Program-made: the position numbers and the translations under genes
Assembly (NCBI GenBank): GCA_964604305.1
Contig: CAZRYM010000001.1
Coordinates: 39,571 to 103,570 of the forward strand
Source of the DNA: JASUTC01 sp964604305
Lineage (GTDB): Bacteria > Thermotogota > Thermotogae > MWEM01
DNA length: 64,000 nucleotides
Direction of reading: 5' to 3'
In this document: positions 8,801 through 16,458 of the stretch, piece after piece
Numbering within the stretch: position 1 is the stretch's first letter
Layout: each line of letters starts with the position of its first letter
Notes under the pieces: model-generated
Told to the model about the DNA's origin: nothing
The model's database searches: none
The model's input: only the letters and a program-made list of their open reading frames with translations

Positions 8801-10350
8801 TGTATTCCTTCCAAAACTATGAAGGGGGATGGGGCTGGTGGAAAGACGGTGAATCAAACCAATTCATGACGGCCTACGTTCTGTATACTTTTTACAAACT
8901 GGTGCAAATGGAGATTGAAGTCAATGAAACCTCTTTTGAGCGGGGAAAAATTGCTTTGAAGAGTTTGTTGGAATCATCCGATAAAAAATTACCCTTTAGT
9001 GAATTCGTACTGTCTTTGCTTGATCCTTCATACACCATCGTCTTAACCGATCAAACCTCTGTCTCATCAAAATTATTCCTCTCACTGATTATGACAGAAA
9101 GAAATCAGCAGGAAGTTGCCATTTCGCTTCTGGATGAATTGTTAAAAGAGGGAAATACTGTAGGCGGGATTTACAAGATTAATTTCGATCATACCAGTTA
9201 TTTTATTAACGATTTGATGTTAAACGCATTGCTTTTTGAATTGATGGTAAAAACGGGTTATGAAGGTGAAGAAATAAACGCCTTGTTTAAATATCTTTAC
9301 AGTAAGAAAACCGGACGTTTTTGGTCTTCAACCAAGGATACAGCTTTCATAGTAATGGCCTTGTCTAATTATGTCTTTGGAGATGATGATTACGATTATT
9401 CCCTTTTCTGTCACACTAGTGATGGCAAAATCGATACCATGGCAACGGGGGTGCTAAGTAAGGGTGAAACCAAAGAATTCACAGCTTTAATTGAATCTCC
9501 CGGGAACTTGAACCTTTCCTTGTCCGGTTCCACTGGATTATTATGGGAACTGGCGATAGAAGAGTTCTGGGACCCCCTTGATGACAAACTTAAGACAGCG
9601 TATGAAGACCAGAAGTACCTTCAACGCTCTTTTGAAGTCAAAAGAGAAGTAACCGTTATCGACTCCGAAGGTGAAATTTTTTACGATTCCCTTTTTATAC
9701 CCATAGAGAGTCAAATCCGTTTAAGTACCGTGGTTGAATTAGGAGCAAAAATACCGAAGGAAATAACACCGGAACGAATAGAAAGTTTCAGTATTGAAAA
9801 AGCGACGAAAGATTCTTGGAGCTTTCTATACCTAAACAATAGCGAAACGGGAATCAAGATACCTGATGGGGTCAAGCTTATAGGTATGAATGCCACATCA
9901 TTGACATTTGACAGAAATCCTTTCAGTTACAAGGAAGGTAAATGGCTCTTTTACTTTGAAAAGAACAAAAGTGAGCTGGCTGTCGGTGATGAAATTCGTT
10001 CAAACATAACCATAGACCTTCCCGTTGAGTATAATTGGGCAGCTCTTGAAGAAGCTTTACCCGCTTGTTTTGTCCAAAATGAAAATTACATAGATAACTA
10101 TTATTTCGGTAAGTATTTTTCAACCCGCAGTTATCTTTGGACTTATTACACTGCAAATATTGAAAACAGGTATGATCGAACTTCCGTTTTTTTCGATTTC
10201 ATAGAAGAAAATCTTTCTATTTACCAGAATCACTATAAAGTCATTTCTGTTGGAGAATTTGTTATTCCACCTTTGAAACTTTTTCAAATGTACGAAATTG
10301 ATTCCGACTGTGTGGCTCCAGGATTAAAAATACGGGTAACCAATAGATGA
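5845..10350 (+). CDS. Bacterial alpha-2-macroglobulin with intact thioester
   Basis: 1501 residues with a signal peptide (first ~20 residues) and no lipobox Cys. Successive macroglobulin beta domains include a YRPGE segment near residue 225 and VIDQSLLDLY near 665. The alpha-2-macroglobulin core WLPAVV...LPESLTTW starts near residue 742. The thioester motif GCTEQ places C942 and Q945 as the bond-forming pair. The alpha/alpha toroid follows (GGWGWWKDGES near residue 994). Family members trap proteases that cut a bait region and then attach covalently through the thioester. In E. coli the thioester copy (YfhM) goes with PbpC, while the DUF1175-linked copy (YfaS) lacks the thioester. Here the thioester copy sits with DUF1175. 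The operon continues into an SLH anchor gene 16 bases later. RBS is GGAGGGAAC before ATG 5845. Confidence 0.93.
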   Translation: MNKKIVLNLIVMSFILVSVFGSIYVDDLNVLGPNDSFQFQIYTYSNAEKSPVMMSVYKVDDAFSIFLNGLNSNEIEEIIRNKEALIHYNIPVSSSWQRENFPLTFFKELGSYVVKFSRDSKLVYSLIERTDIDGVAIDMGVFVNLEVWNSKRGEKISFGDIYTGFEQQYLGSLSDPLLGKIEKNTLKNGLIIIKTPSGNAMVQVDKTDYIKDNSIELVFLSEKPLYRPGESINLKGYFYNRKTSTLQDSGTITMVLTDPMGIKLKETTGELDEWGGFEFNYETVEDSIRGHYDFTVQYNDFSFYRYIELSDYQKPEFTVQVDQIKQTYSVGQTPEYFVQADYYYGQPLDNGQVHVKLDLLPDYDQLFSSQSIDIRHKNLKSGNATGTLAIRGDSVEDYSVEFTVVDQSGREVSEMKFFKYIPSDVQIKSDKWRYWNQFGSHVTGVFSLEALNETAPIENRPLNFEIYRKGNLIMDEVYQTDVNGQVELSFDPVMPGYYTLKIIDSDYPKNQMEKTFFVYSSNYSYTTSEKLEIISDKEIYKPSELINLKLISSLQTLDLLAVFDFGNSVITKKIKIEKNMADISFVIPSDITRNSINMRFLSFFAGERITMNKEIPVTLDRHLLNISLDTQDKVQPGDEVEYSLKITDSQNNPVNGVVTLNVIDQSLLDLYGDDDWKTVLSSLDSPPFNFYFEYFNNVYYLNRNNAENEFLFDTPDTLAQTKKAATGKSVKVRSDFSDSALWLPAVVIDGELKSSFMLPESLTTWNMRSVGFTNDGKRGYTSTNFISTLPVTVNEIFPKFLISGDEIELGMNVGNYSGEDLQFELLFEGPGIKETRELSLKDQENTIQWFRYKVPHVEEKEKFEFKLSAISEGDSDAMVYEIPVHPYIFTKTAGQAGIITRESVDYNGEMPVKSQVRISISANLEKELAKALEYLIDYPYGCTEQTVSSFLPSLAFMKLNPDLKKEELSESFLKIPDITKTSLKRLYSFQNYEGGWGWWKDGESNQFMTAYVLYTFYKLVQMEIEVNETSFERGKIALKSLLESSDKKLPFSEFVLSLLDPSYTIVLTDQTSVSSKLFLSLIMTERNQQEVAISLLDELLKEGNTVGGIYKINFDHTSYFINDLMLNALLFELMVKTGYEGEEINALFKYLYSKKTGRFWSSTKDTAFIVMALSNYVFGDDDYDYSLFCHTSDGKIDTMATGVLSKGETKEFTALIESPGNLNLSLSGSTGLLWELAIEEFWDPLDDKLKTAYEDQKYLQRSFEVKREVTVIDSEGEIFYDSLFIPIESQIRLSTVVELGAKIPKEITPERIESFSIEKATKDSWSFLYLNNSETGIKIPDGVKLIGMNATSLTFDRNPFSYKEGKWLFYFEKNKSELAVGDEIRSNITIDLPVEYNWAALEEALPACFVQNENYIDNYYFGKYFSTRSYLWTYYTANIENRYDRTSVFFDFIEENLSIYQNHYKVISVGEFVIPPLKLFQMYEIDSDCVAPGLKIRVTNR

Positions 10351-10366
10351 AGAGTGGTGATGATTA

Positions 10367-11050
10367 GTGAAAAAAAGATTTGGATTTGCTATCGTTTTTT
10401 TCTTAAGCATTTCAATCTGTATGGCTTCTTTCAGTGATTTGGCATCGACACATTGGGCTTATGATTCGGTCATGTATCTAACTGAGTTGGGTATTATAAG
10501 CGGTATGCCAGATGGCACTTTCAAAGGTAATGAGCCCATGACGCGTTATCAATCAGCCGTGGCAATGAAACGAATCCTGGATTACACAAACAGTCAAAAT
10601 GGGATGAACAATCAATTACCTTCAAATTTGCATCAAAGATTGACAGAACTGGAGTCACTGGTCAACAGGTCTTTAAACGCTGTACAAAGAGCGGGAGATG
10701 ATTACAGAGAGATCATGGAAAGGCTGGAAATCAATTCAACCGTTCATCAAGATGCAACTTTAGACTATGATGAATTGGAAAGGGTTGTTGGTGAAATTCT
10801 GGAAGTTAAACTCGATTCGAAAAAGATTGAAGGGGATATTGCTTCAAATTCAAATGAAATCCAACAGTTAAAAAATGAAACGGGGCAGATTATTTCTGAA
10901 TTGAATTTGTCTGTCCTGGAGAGAAATGAAACCATAAACAGGATAACGGACTTGGAATCTACCATTTCAACCTATCGCTGGATTTCAATCTCCTCTGCGA
11001 TCATTGCCTTAGGTTCAATCATCATGGCCGGTTATGTCCTGTTAAAATAA
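10367..11050 (+). CDS. SLH / coiled-coil / membrane protein, Omp-alpha-like toga anchor
   Basis: Signal peptide (1-20), one SLH domain (about 22-75; FSDLASTHWAYDSV, ELGIISGMPDGTFKG, MTRYQSAVAM), a predicted coiled coil (about 88-200) and a C-terminal hydrophobic segment (204-226). This is the plan of Thermotoga Omp-alpha, which ties peptidoglycan (SLH end) to the outer sheath (C-terminal segment). At 227 residues it is shorter than the classical ~380-400-residue protein, so it would span a narrower periplasm or be a paralogue. GTG start at 10367 with a weak GGTGAT upstream. Third gene of the macroglobulin operon, which suggests the protease trap works in the space this protein bridges. Confidence 0.8.
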   Translation: MKKRFGFAIVFFLSISICMASFSDLASTHWAYDSVMYLTELGIISGMPDGTFKGNEPMTRYQSAVAMKRILDYTNSQNGMNNQLPSNLHQRLTELESLVNRSLNAVQRAGDDYREIMERLEINSTVHQDATLDYDELERVVGEILEVKLDSKKIEGDIASNSNEIQQLKNETGQIISELNLSVLERNETINRITDLESTISTYRWISISSAIIALGSIIMAGYVLLK

Positions 11051-11086
11051 TCCAAGTTCTTTTTCTTAAGAAATGAGAATACGGTG

Positions 11087-11115
11087 TTTAGATATTAGTC
11101 AAATTGTGATAAAAT
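11087..11115 (+). promoter_or_regulatory. Promoter of the DUF721-gyrB-fts operon
   Basis: TTTAGA (11087-11092), 17 bases, TAAAAT (11110-11115). The predicted start point falls at or within a base of the ATG at 11122, and no Shine-Dalgarno precedes that ATG, so the first gene may be leaderless. Confidence 0.5.
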
Positions 11116-11121
11116 AGACGT

Positions 11122-11439
11122 ATGAACAGTTTTAAGAGTTTAATTGACAAATTAGCCGTGAGAAGCGGAGTATTTTCTGAGATTAAGGTTAGACTCATCC
11201 TTGAAGAATGGGATGAAATCATTGGAAGTCCATTATCAAACAAGACAAAACCCGTTGCCTTAAAGGGCGGGGTATTGTATATCTTATGTGAAGATCCATT
11301 ATGGGCACAGGAACTGAGATTTTATACCTCAGATATTTTAAAAAAGCTGAAGTCAAGATTAAAGGACACACGTGATGTAAACACGATTAAGATAATTCGA
11401 AGGAGTGAAGAAGTTGCCGGGAAAATATACAGCAGATAA
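11122..11439 (+). CDS. DUF721 / DciA-like protein
   Basis: 105 residues with the DUF721 pattern: an N-terminal helix pair (SLIDKLAVRSGV), WDEIIGSPLSNKTKPVALKGGVLYI and DPLWAQELRFY. DciA is the DUF721 protein that loads the replicative helicase in most bacteria, and DUF721 genes frequently lie beside gyrB or recF, as here. It overlaps gyrB by 26 bases (with the gyrB start at 11414), consistent with coupled translation. There is no clear ribosome-binding site, and a -10 box sits 6 bases upstream of the ATG. The helicase-loading role is by family and is not demonstrable from so short a sequence. Confidence 0.75.
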   Translation: MNSFKSLIDKLAVRSGVFSEIKVRLILEEWDEIIGSPLSNKTKPVALKGGVLYILCEDPLWAQELRFYTSDILKKLKSRLKDTRDVNTIKIIRRSEEVAGKIYSR

Positions 11440-13342
11440 TATTAAGGTTTTAAAGGGATTGGATCCGGTTAGAAAAAGACCGGGAATGTACATTGGTTCC
11501 ACATCAAGTACTGGACTTCATCATCTGGTTTATGAAGTAGTTGATAACAGTATAGACGAAGTTCTTGGAGGATATTGTTCACAGATAGAGGTTACCATTT
11601 TAAGCGACGGATCGGTTGAAGTTGTAGATAACGGTAGAGGAATACCTTGTGACATGCACCAAACAGAGAAAAAAAGCGCCCTGGAGGTTGTTTTAACAAC
11701 ATTGCATGCAGGAGGGAAATTCAACAAAGACAGTTACAAAGTCAGTGGTGGATTACATGGGGTGGGGTTATCCATTGTAAATGCCCTTTCTGAATGGCTT
11801 TACGTTGAAATCCATCAGGCCGGGAAGATATACGTTCAAAAGTATGCCAGAGGAATCCCTCAAACAACTGTTGAAGTTGTTGGTAATACGGATAAAACGG
11901 GTACAAAGATCAGATTCTTTCCTGATTCTCAAATCTTTTCAACAACTGAATTCGATTTTGATATCTTAAACACCCGTTTCATGGAGCAAGCTTTCTTAAA
12001 TCCACAGGTAACCATCAAACTTATCGACAAACGCGAAGAAGAAGAGGAAGAGGTTGTCCATCATTACAGCGGGGGGCTTTCAGAGTTTGTCAGTTATCTG
12101 TTGAAAAATTCCAAGACTTTAACACCTGATCCCATCTACATATCCGGATCATATAACGATACTGAAGTTGAATTGGCGATTCAGTATACCAAGGGCAGTG
12201 AAGAGAAAATTCGTTCTTATGTCAACAACATCAATACAGTTGATGGTGGAACGCATCTTACCGGTTTTAGGATTGCACTCACAAAAAGTATAAATGACTA
12301 TATAAAAAAATACGATCTTTTGGCAAGTGGCAAAAAAAAGAAAAATGAGGAGTTACAGATCATTGGTAAAGACACCCGTGAAGGTTTGGTTGGAGTTCTG
12401 AGCATCAAGGTCAGAGAACCACAGTTTGAGGGCCAGACCAAAGCCAAATTGGGAAATGAAGAAGCCCAGGAAGCGGTTAATCATGTTGTCAAAGACAAAT
12501 TATCTGAATATTTTGATATTCATGCAGATATCACGAAAAAAATCCTGGACAGGGTCATACAAGCTGCAAAAGCAAGACTGGCTGCAAAAAGAGCAAGAGA
12601 AATGGTGAGAAGAAAAAGTGCCCTTGAATCTTCAACATTACCGGGCAAACTGGCGGATTGTTCCACAAAAAAGAGGGAAAAATCGGAATTGTTCATAGTA
12701 GAAGGAGACTCAGCCGGGGGCTCTGCAAAACAAGCAAGAGACCGGGAATTTCAGGCTATACTGCCGCTGAGGGGAAAAATCTTGAATGTTGAAAAATCAT
12801 CACTTGATAAACTACTTAAAAGTGATACAATTTCAGATATTATAACCGCCTTGGGAACGGGTATTGATGATGATTTCGATATTACAAAAAGCAGGTATGG
12901 AAAGGTATTTATTATGACGGATGCCGATGTTGACGGAGCACATATAAGAACACTCATACTCACTTTGTTTTTTAGACATTTCAGAGAAATGATCAATGAT
13001 GGAATGGTTTATATCGCCATTCCACCACTATTTAAGCTGTCTGTAGGTAAGGAATCCTATTACGTGTATACTGAAAAGGAACAGGTTCGAATGTTGAAAG
13101 AGTTGAGAGGTGAAACTAACCGAAAAGTGTCGATTCAGCGCTATAAGGGTTTGGGGGAAATGAACCCTGAGCAATTGTGGAATACAACCATGGACCCGGA
13201 TACCAGAAGAATGGCTAAAGTGACGATGGAAGACGCAGAACTTGCTGATTCGATATTAACGACGTTAATGGGTAACGACGTGGAAGACAGAAGACGATTT
13301 ATCACACATCATGCCCTCCAGGTAACCAATCTGGATATTTGA
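11414..13342 (+). CDS. gyrB: DNA gyrase subunit B
   Basis: ATPase subunit of DNA gyrase, the type IIA topoisomerase that introduces negative supercoils with GyrA. GHKL ATPase motifs are EVVDNSIDE, DNGRGIP and GGLHGVGLS. The TOPRIM part has EGDSAGGSAKQARDR, PLRGKILNVEK and MTDADVDGAHIR. The C-terminal motif QRYKGLGEMN is present. 642 residues, normal for the short GyrB class. A GTG at 11405 is also in frame, but AGGAG at 11401-11405 is correctly spaced for TTG 11414, giving the usual KYTADNIKVLKGLDPVR N-terminus. No gyrA lies in the window. Confidence 0.97.
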   Translation: MPGKYTADNIKVLKGLDPVRKRPGMYIGSTSSTGLHHLVYEVVDNSIDEVLGGYCSQIEVTILSDGSVEVVDNGRGIPCDMHQTEKKSALEVVLTTLHAGGKFNKDSYKVSGGLHGVGLSIVNALSEWLYVEIHQAGKIYVQKYARGIPQTTVEVVGNTDKTGTKIRFFPDSQIFSTTEFDFDILNTRFMEQAFLNPQVTIKLIDKREEEEEEVVHHYSGGLSEFVSYLLKNSKTLTPDPIYISGSYNDTEVELAIQYTKGSEEKIRSYVNNINTVDGGTHLTGFRIALTKSINDYIKKYDLLASGKKKKNEELQIIGKDTREGLVGVLSIKVREPQFEGQTKAKLGNEEAQEAVNHVVKDKLSEYFDIHADITKKILDRVIQAAKARLAAKRAREMVRRKSALESSTLPGKLADCSTKKREKSELFIVEGDSAGGSAKQARDREFQAILPLRGKILNVEKSSLDKLLKSDTISDIITALGTGIDDDFDITKSRYGKVFIMTDADVDGAHIRTLILTLFFRHFREMINDGMVYIAIPPLFKLSVGKESYYVYTEKEQVRMLKELRGETNRKVSIQRYKGLGEMNPEQLWNTTMDPDTRRMAKVTMEDAELADSILTTLMGNDVEDRRRFITHHALQVTNLDI

Positions 13343-14028
13343 TGGTTGAGAAGGGAGAAAAAAGGATTCAACTCATTCTTTTTTTAATCCTTGTTATGGG
13401 GTTGGCATTTCTCAGCAAGGCTTTTTTTCTTCAGTTTTCCGATTTGTTTTTAGATCAAACGGTTGTAAGACCATTGCCCCAAACGAGTAATGATGAGAAT
13501 AAAGTTATTATTTCAAATGTCTTTTTAGATTACTGGAACCCTGTCTTTTCTTTCATCAGCTCATATCATCCAAGGGGTTTTCTAATTGAAGGGTATGAGA
13601 ACGAAGGTGATTATTACAACGTTTTAATTAGTCGTCAAAAGGCCGCTTTTTATGTGGAGTTTGATGATATTGACAGGATGCTCTTTTCTGATCAGGGTAA
13701 AATAATCTGGACAATACCGGAAGGTTTTTTTCTCGAAAGCAAACATTATTCCCTTCCGGCCATATACAATGTTAGTGATATTATTGAGGCGGAGCAAATT
13801 ATCCAGTTGATATCACAGCAATCGACTTTATTTAAAAATTATCTTTCATCGGTTGATGCCAAAGAAAGAATTTTTTATTTAAGAAATGGAAATGTATTAC
13901 TGGTTAACAACTGGAATAATCTTGAAGTATTTGATGGAGAGGGGTTTATATACCAGATGGGGAAGGGTCAGATTTACGATTTATACAGCAATGGTAGGTA
14001 TTTCCCGATAATAAAAAGAGGTGAATAA
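13342..14028 (+). CDS. Membrane-anchored protein, probable divergent FtsQ/DivIB
   Basis: 228 residues: a short cytoplasmic N-terminus, one transmembrane helix (about 9-30) and an extracytoplasmic remainder. Several features recall FtsQ. NVLISRQKAAFY (93-104) sits where FtsQ has its ER-P-A segment. LFSDQGKIIW (114-123) resembles the FtsQ V-D-x-x-G-x strand. Next come a SLPAIY turn, an EAEQIIQLI helix and a C-terminal NNLEVFDGEG...DLYSNGRY region. Its place directly before ftsA also matches the usual ftsQ-ftsA-ftsZ order. No clear POTRA domain can be assigned by eye, so the call is an inference. ATG overlaps the gyrB stop by one base (TGATG); the ftsA start follows immediately. Confidence 0.55.
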   Translation: MVEKGEKRIQLILFLILVMGLAFLSKAFFLQFSDLFLDQTVVRPLPQTSNDENKVIISNVFLDYWNPVFSFISSYHPRGFLIEGYENEGDYYNVLISRQKAAFYVEFDDIDRMLFSDQGKIIWTIPEGFFLESKHYSLPAIYNVSDIIEAEQIIQLISQQSTLFKNYLSSVDAKERIFYLRNGNVLLVNNWNNLEVFDGEGFIYQMGKGQIYDLYSNGRYFPIIKRGE

Positions 14029-14029
14029 A

Positions 14030-15388
14030 ATGTCCGATTCTTTTGAAGTTTTAACCTCTGTGGATATAGGTTCGCATTCACTTAAAGGTGTGGTAACAAA
14101 GATTGACGAGGGTATAGTAGAAATTCTTGCCTTCTCTGAGATTCGTTCAAGGGGATATGAAAATGGTGAATTAAAAGATATAGTTGCACTTAAAGAATCT
14201 CTCGGCGAGCTTATTGAGGATTTAAGCAGCCAGTTACCCAGAAGAATGGAATCCTATTTCATATTAACGTATTCCGAAAAAAGTGCTTTTCTCAATAAAG
14301 AGGTTAAGCGTTTGAGACTTTCAGAAGAAGAACCAGAACTTGTCAATGACGAACATGTGCTGGAACTGTATGAAAGCTTTTCCAATGCCACTGAAAACAC
14401 GGAAGAGATCTCCCAGGGAGATGGTGAGGGGTTCGATTTTATCAACAATTCCAGAAGCATCTTACACGTCATCCCGCTAAGATATATACTTGATGATACA
14501 AAAAGCGTTTTAAACCCCATTGATATGGAAGCAAACGTTCTGGGGATGGAATCTTCCATTATATCCATTGACTATACTGAAAAGGAATCCATGTCAAATG
14601 CCTTTGCCAGTCTTGTTGGTGAAAAACCGGTGGTTTATTTAAGTACATTTGTCTCGTCAGAGGCTGTGTTAAACAGCAAGGAAAAAGAGCACGGTGTTGT
14701 CTGTGTAGACCTTGGGCACTCTTTCACAACGGTAACAGCGTATATCAACGGTTCGATTTTCTTTTTAAAGGCAATAGACCAGGGGATAAAGCAGGTTATT
14801 AAAGACATAGCCAAGGTCTTTCATTCATCATTTGATGAAGCGGAAAGAATGCTGATAAATTACGGCAGGGTAGCCCTGAAGGATAAAAGCACCGATACCA
14901 TAAGTTATGTAATGCTTGATGGAAAGACTACCAAACAGATACCAAGATCACAATTATCCATTGTCATATACGCTAAAGTCCGGGAAATATTGAATTTTGT
15001 GAAGAAGGAATTGAGAACTGTTTTAAACAAAATGGCTGAGGAAGGCGAGACGGTTATCCCCGGTGGTATTGTTATAACGGGGGGGGGCTCCAGAATTGAA
15101 GGTATGTCCGAATTCATAAGAGATGTATTTAAACTTTCAGTTCGTGTGGGGGTTGTCAATACAGAAAACATGGCGGCAGACATACCTGAAGACATCAACG
15201 GAAATATCTTTTCAGCAGCATTGGGCAGTGTATATTGGTATAAATTGATTGGGGGGGGAGAGACTCAGGAAATTGAACCCTCTCAAACGAAAAAAAAGAA
15301 GAAAAAGGTTGTCAATAAAAAGGTCAAAGTCAAGGAAGGACCTGGCTTTATGGAGAAATTTGCGAAATTTTTAAAAAAATTAGTTTAG
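14030..15388 (+). CDS. ftsA: Cell division protein FtsA
   Basis: Actin-fold protein that tethers FtsZ filaments to the membrane and recruits later divisome proteins. It has the actin-type phosphate-1 motif TSVDIGSHSLKGVV near the N-terminus, VCVDLGHSFTTVTAY as phosphate-2 and GIVITGGGSRIEGM as the adenosine motif. A Lys-rich linker leads to an amphipathic C-terminal helix (MEKFAKFLKKLV), the membrane-targeting sequence. It is 452 residues, about 30 longer than the T. maritima protein; an acidic insert (ATENTEEISQGDGEG) lies in the 1C-domain region. ATG 14030 has AGAGGTG upstream; an in-frame GTG at 14021 is less likely. Two long G runs (G9 at 15079-15087 and G8 at 15251-15258) are unusual for an essential gene. 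Confidence 0.95.
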   Translation: MSDSFEVLTSVDIGSHSLKGVVTKIDEGIVEILAFSEIRSRGYENGELKDIVALKESLGELIEDLSSQLPRRMESYFILTYSEKSAFLNKEVKRLRLSEEEPELVNDEHVLELYESFSNATENTEEISQGDGEGFDFINNSRSILHVIPLRYILDDTKSVLNPIDMEANVLGMESSIISIDYTEKESMSNAFASLVGEKPVVYLSTFVSSEAVLNSKEKEHGVVCVDLGHSFTTVTAYINGSIFFLKAIDQGIKQVIKDIAKVFHSSFDEAERMLINYGRVALKDKSTDTISYVMLDGKTTKQIPRSQLSIVIYAKVREILNFVKKELRTVLNKMAEEGETVIPGGIVITGGGSRIEGMSEFIRDVFKLSVRVGVVNTENMAADIPEDINGNIFSAALGSVYWYKLIGGGETQEIEPSQTKKKKKKVVNKKVKVKEGPGFMEKFAKFLKKLV

Positions 15389-15400
15389 GGAGGGATCCTG

Positions 15401-16456
15401 ATGGCTTTTGAGATAGATGACGGATCTGAAATACGAAAACCGCCAAAAAGAAATCCCACATTGAAGGTTTTTGGTGTAGGGGGAGCAGGAAATAACGCGG
15501 TTAACAGAATGATAGAAAGCGGCATTCATGGTGTTACCTTCGTTGTCGGGAACACTGATTTACAGGTTTTAGAAGACTCTAAAGCAGATGTAAAGATACA
15601 ACTGGGGAAAACTTTAACACGCGGACTTGGAGCTGGTGGAAATCCTGAGGTTGGAGAAAAGGCAACTTATGAAAGTAAAGAGGATATTCAATCAGTATTG
15701 GAAGACACTGACATGTTGTTTATCACAGCAGGACTTGGCGGAGGCACCGGAACCGGTGCTGCCCCGGTAATCGCTAAACTGGCAAAAGAATTGGGGATAC
15801 TCACTGTTGGTGTAGTGACAACCCCCTTTTATTTTGAAGGAAACAACAGATGGGAAAACGCTAAAGCGGGTTTGAGAAATTTACGCGAATGTGTTGACAC
15901 GCTGATCAAAATCTCAAACAACAAATTACTGGAGGAATTCCCCGGTGATATAACAGTTATGGATGGCTTTTTAAAGGCTGATGAAGCACTCCATCAGGCC
16001 ATAAAGGGTATTAGTGAAGTCATCACAAGACGAGGGCTTATCAACCAGGATTTCGCTGACATTGAATCTGTGATCAGAGAGGCCGGTGTGGCATTCCTTG
16101 GAATAGGTATTGGAAAAGGCGAAGACAGAGCGCAGGAATCTGCGATGAGGGCTATGGACAGTAAACTCCTGGAAAGACCTGTAGATAATGCCACTGCAGT
16201 TATTCTAAATATCTCATCAAACAAAAATATCACCATGAAGGAAATGAACCTGGCTGCTGCTGTTATACGTCAAAGATGTAGCGAAACTGTTGATATGAAA
16301 TTTGGATTGATACTGGATGAGGATTTACCTGAAGACGAAGTCAGAGTCACGTTAATTGCAACGAGATTTGAGGATAATGATGATTTATTGAGCATGGATT
16401 CGGATATTCCTGCGGTATTTAGATTGGGGTTGAATGAATTTTTAAGAGGTGATTGA
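15401..16456 (+). CDS. ftsZ: Cell division protein FtsZ
   Basis: Tubulin-fold GTPase that forms the division ring. The GTP-binding elements are present: VFGVGGAGNNAVNRM, the signature GLGGGTGTGAAPV and TPFYFEGNNRW. The NTDLQ strand replaces the more common NTDAQ. It is 351 residues and ends soon after the core with FRLGLNEFLRGD, so the disordered linker is very short, as in Thermotoga FtsZ. RBS AGGGAGGG lies 5 bases before ATG 15401. The gene is 12 bases after ftsA, and its stop overlaps the alternative upstream TTG of pilB. Confidence 0.97.
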   Translation: MAFEIDDGSEIRKPPKRNPTLKVFGVGGAGNNAVNRMIESGIHGVTFVVGNTDLQVLEDSKADVKIQLGKTLTRGLGAGGNPEVGEKATYESKEDIQSVLEDTDMLFITAGLGGGTGTGAAPVIAKLAKELGILTVGVVTTPFYFEGNNRWENAKAGLRNLRECVDTLIKISNNKLLEEFPGDITVMDGFLKADEALHQAIKGISEVITRRGLINQDFADIESVIREAGVAFLGIGIGKGEDRAQESAMRAMDSKLLERPVDNATAVILNISSNKNITMKEMNLAAAVIRQRCSETVDMKFGLILDEDLPEDEVRVTLIATRFEDNDDLLSMDSDIPAVFRLGLNEFLRGD

Positions 16457-16458
16457 TA

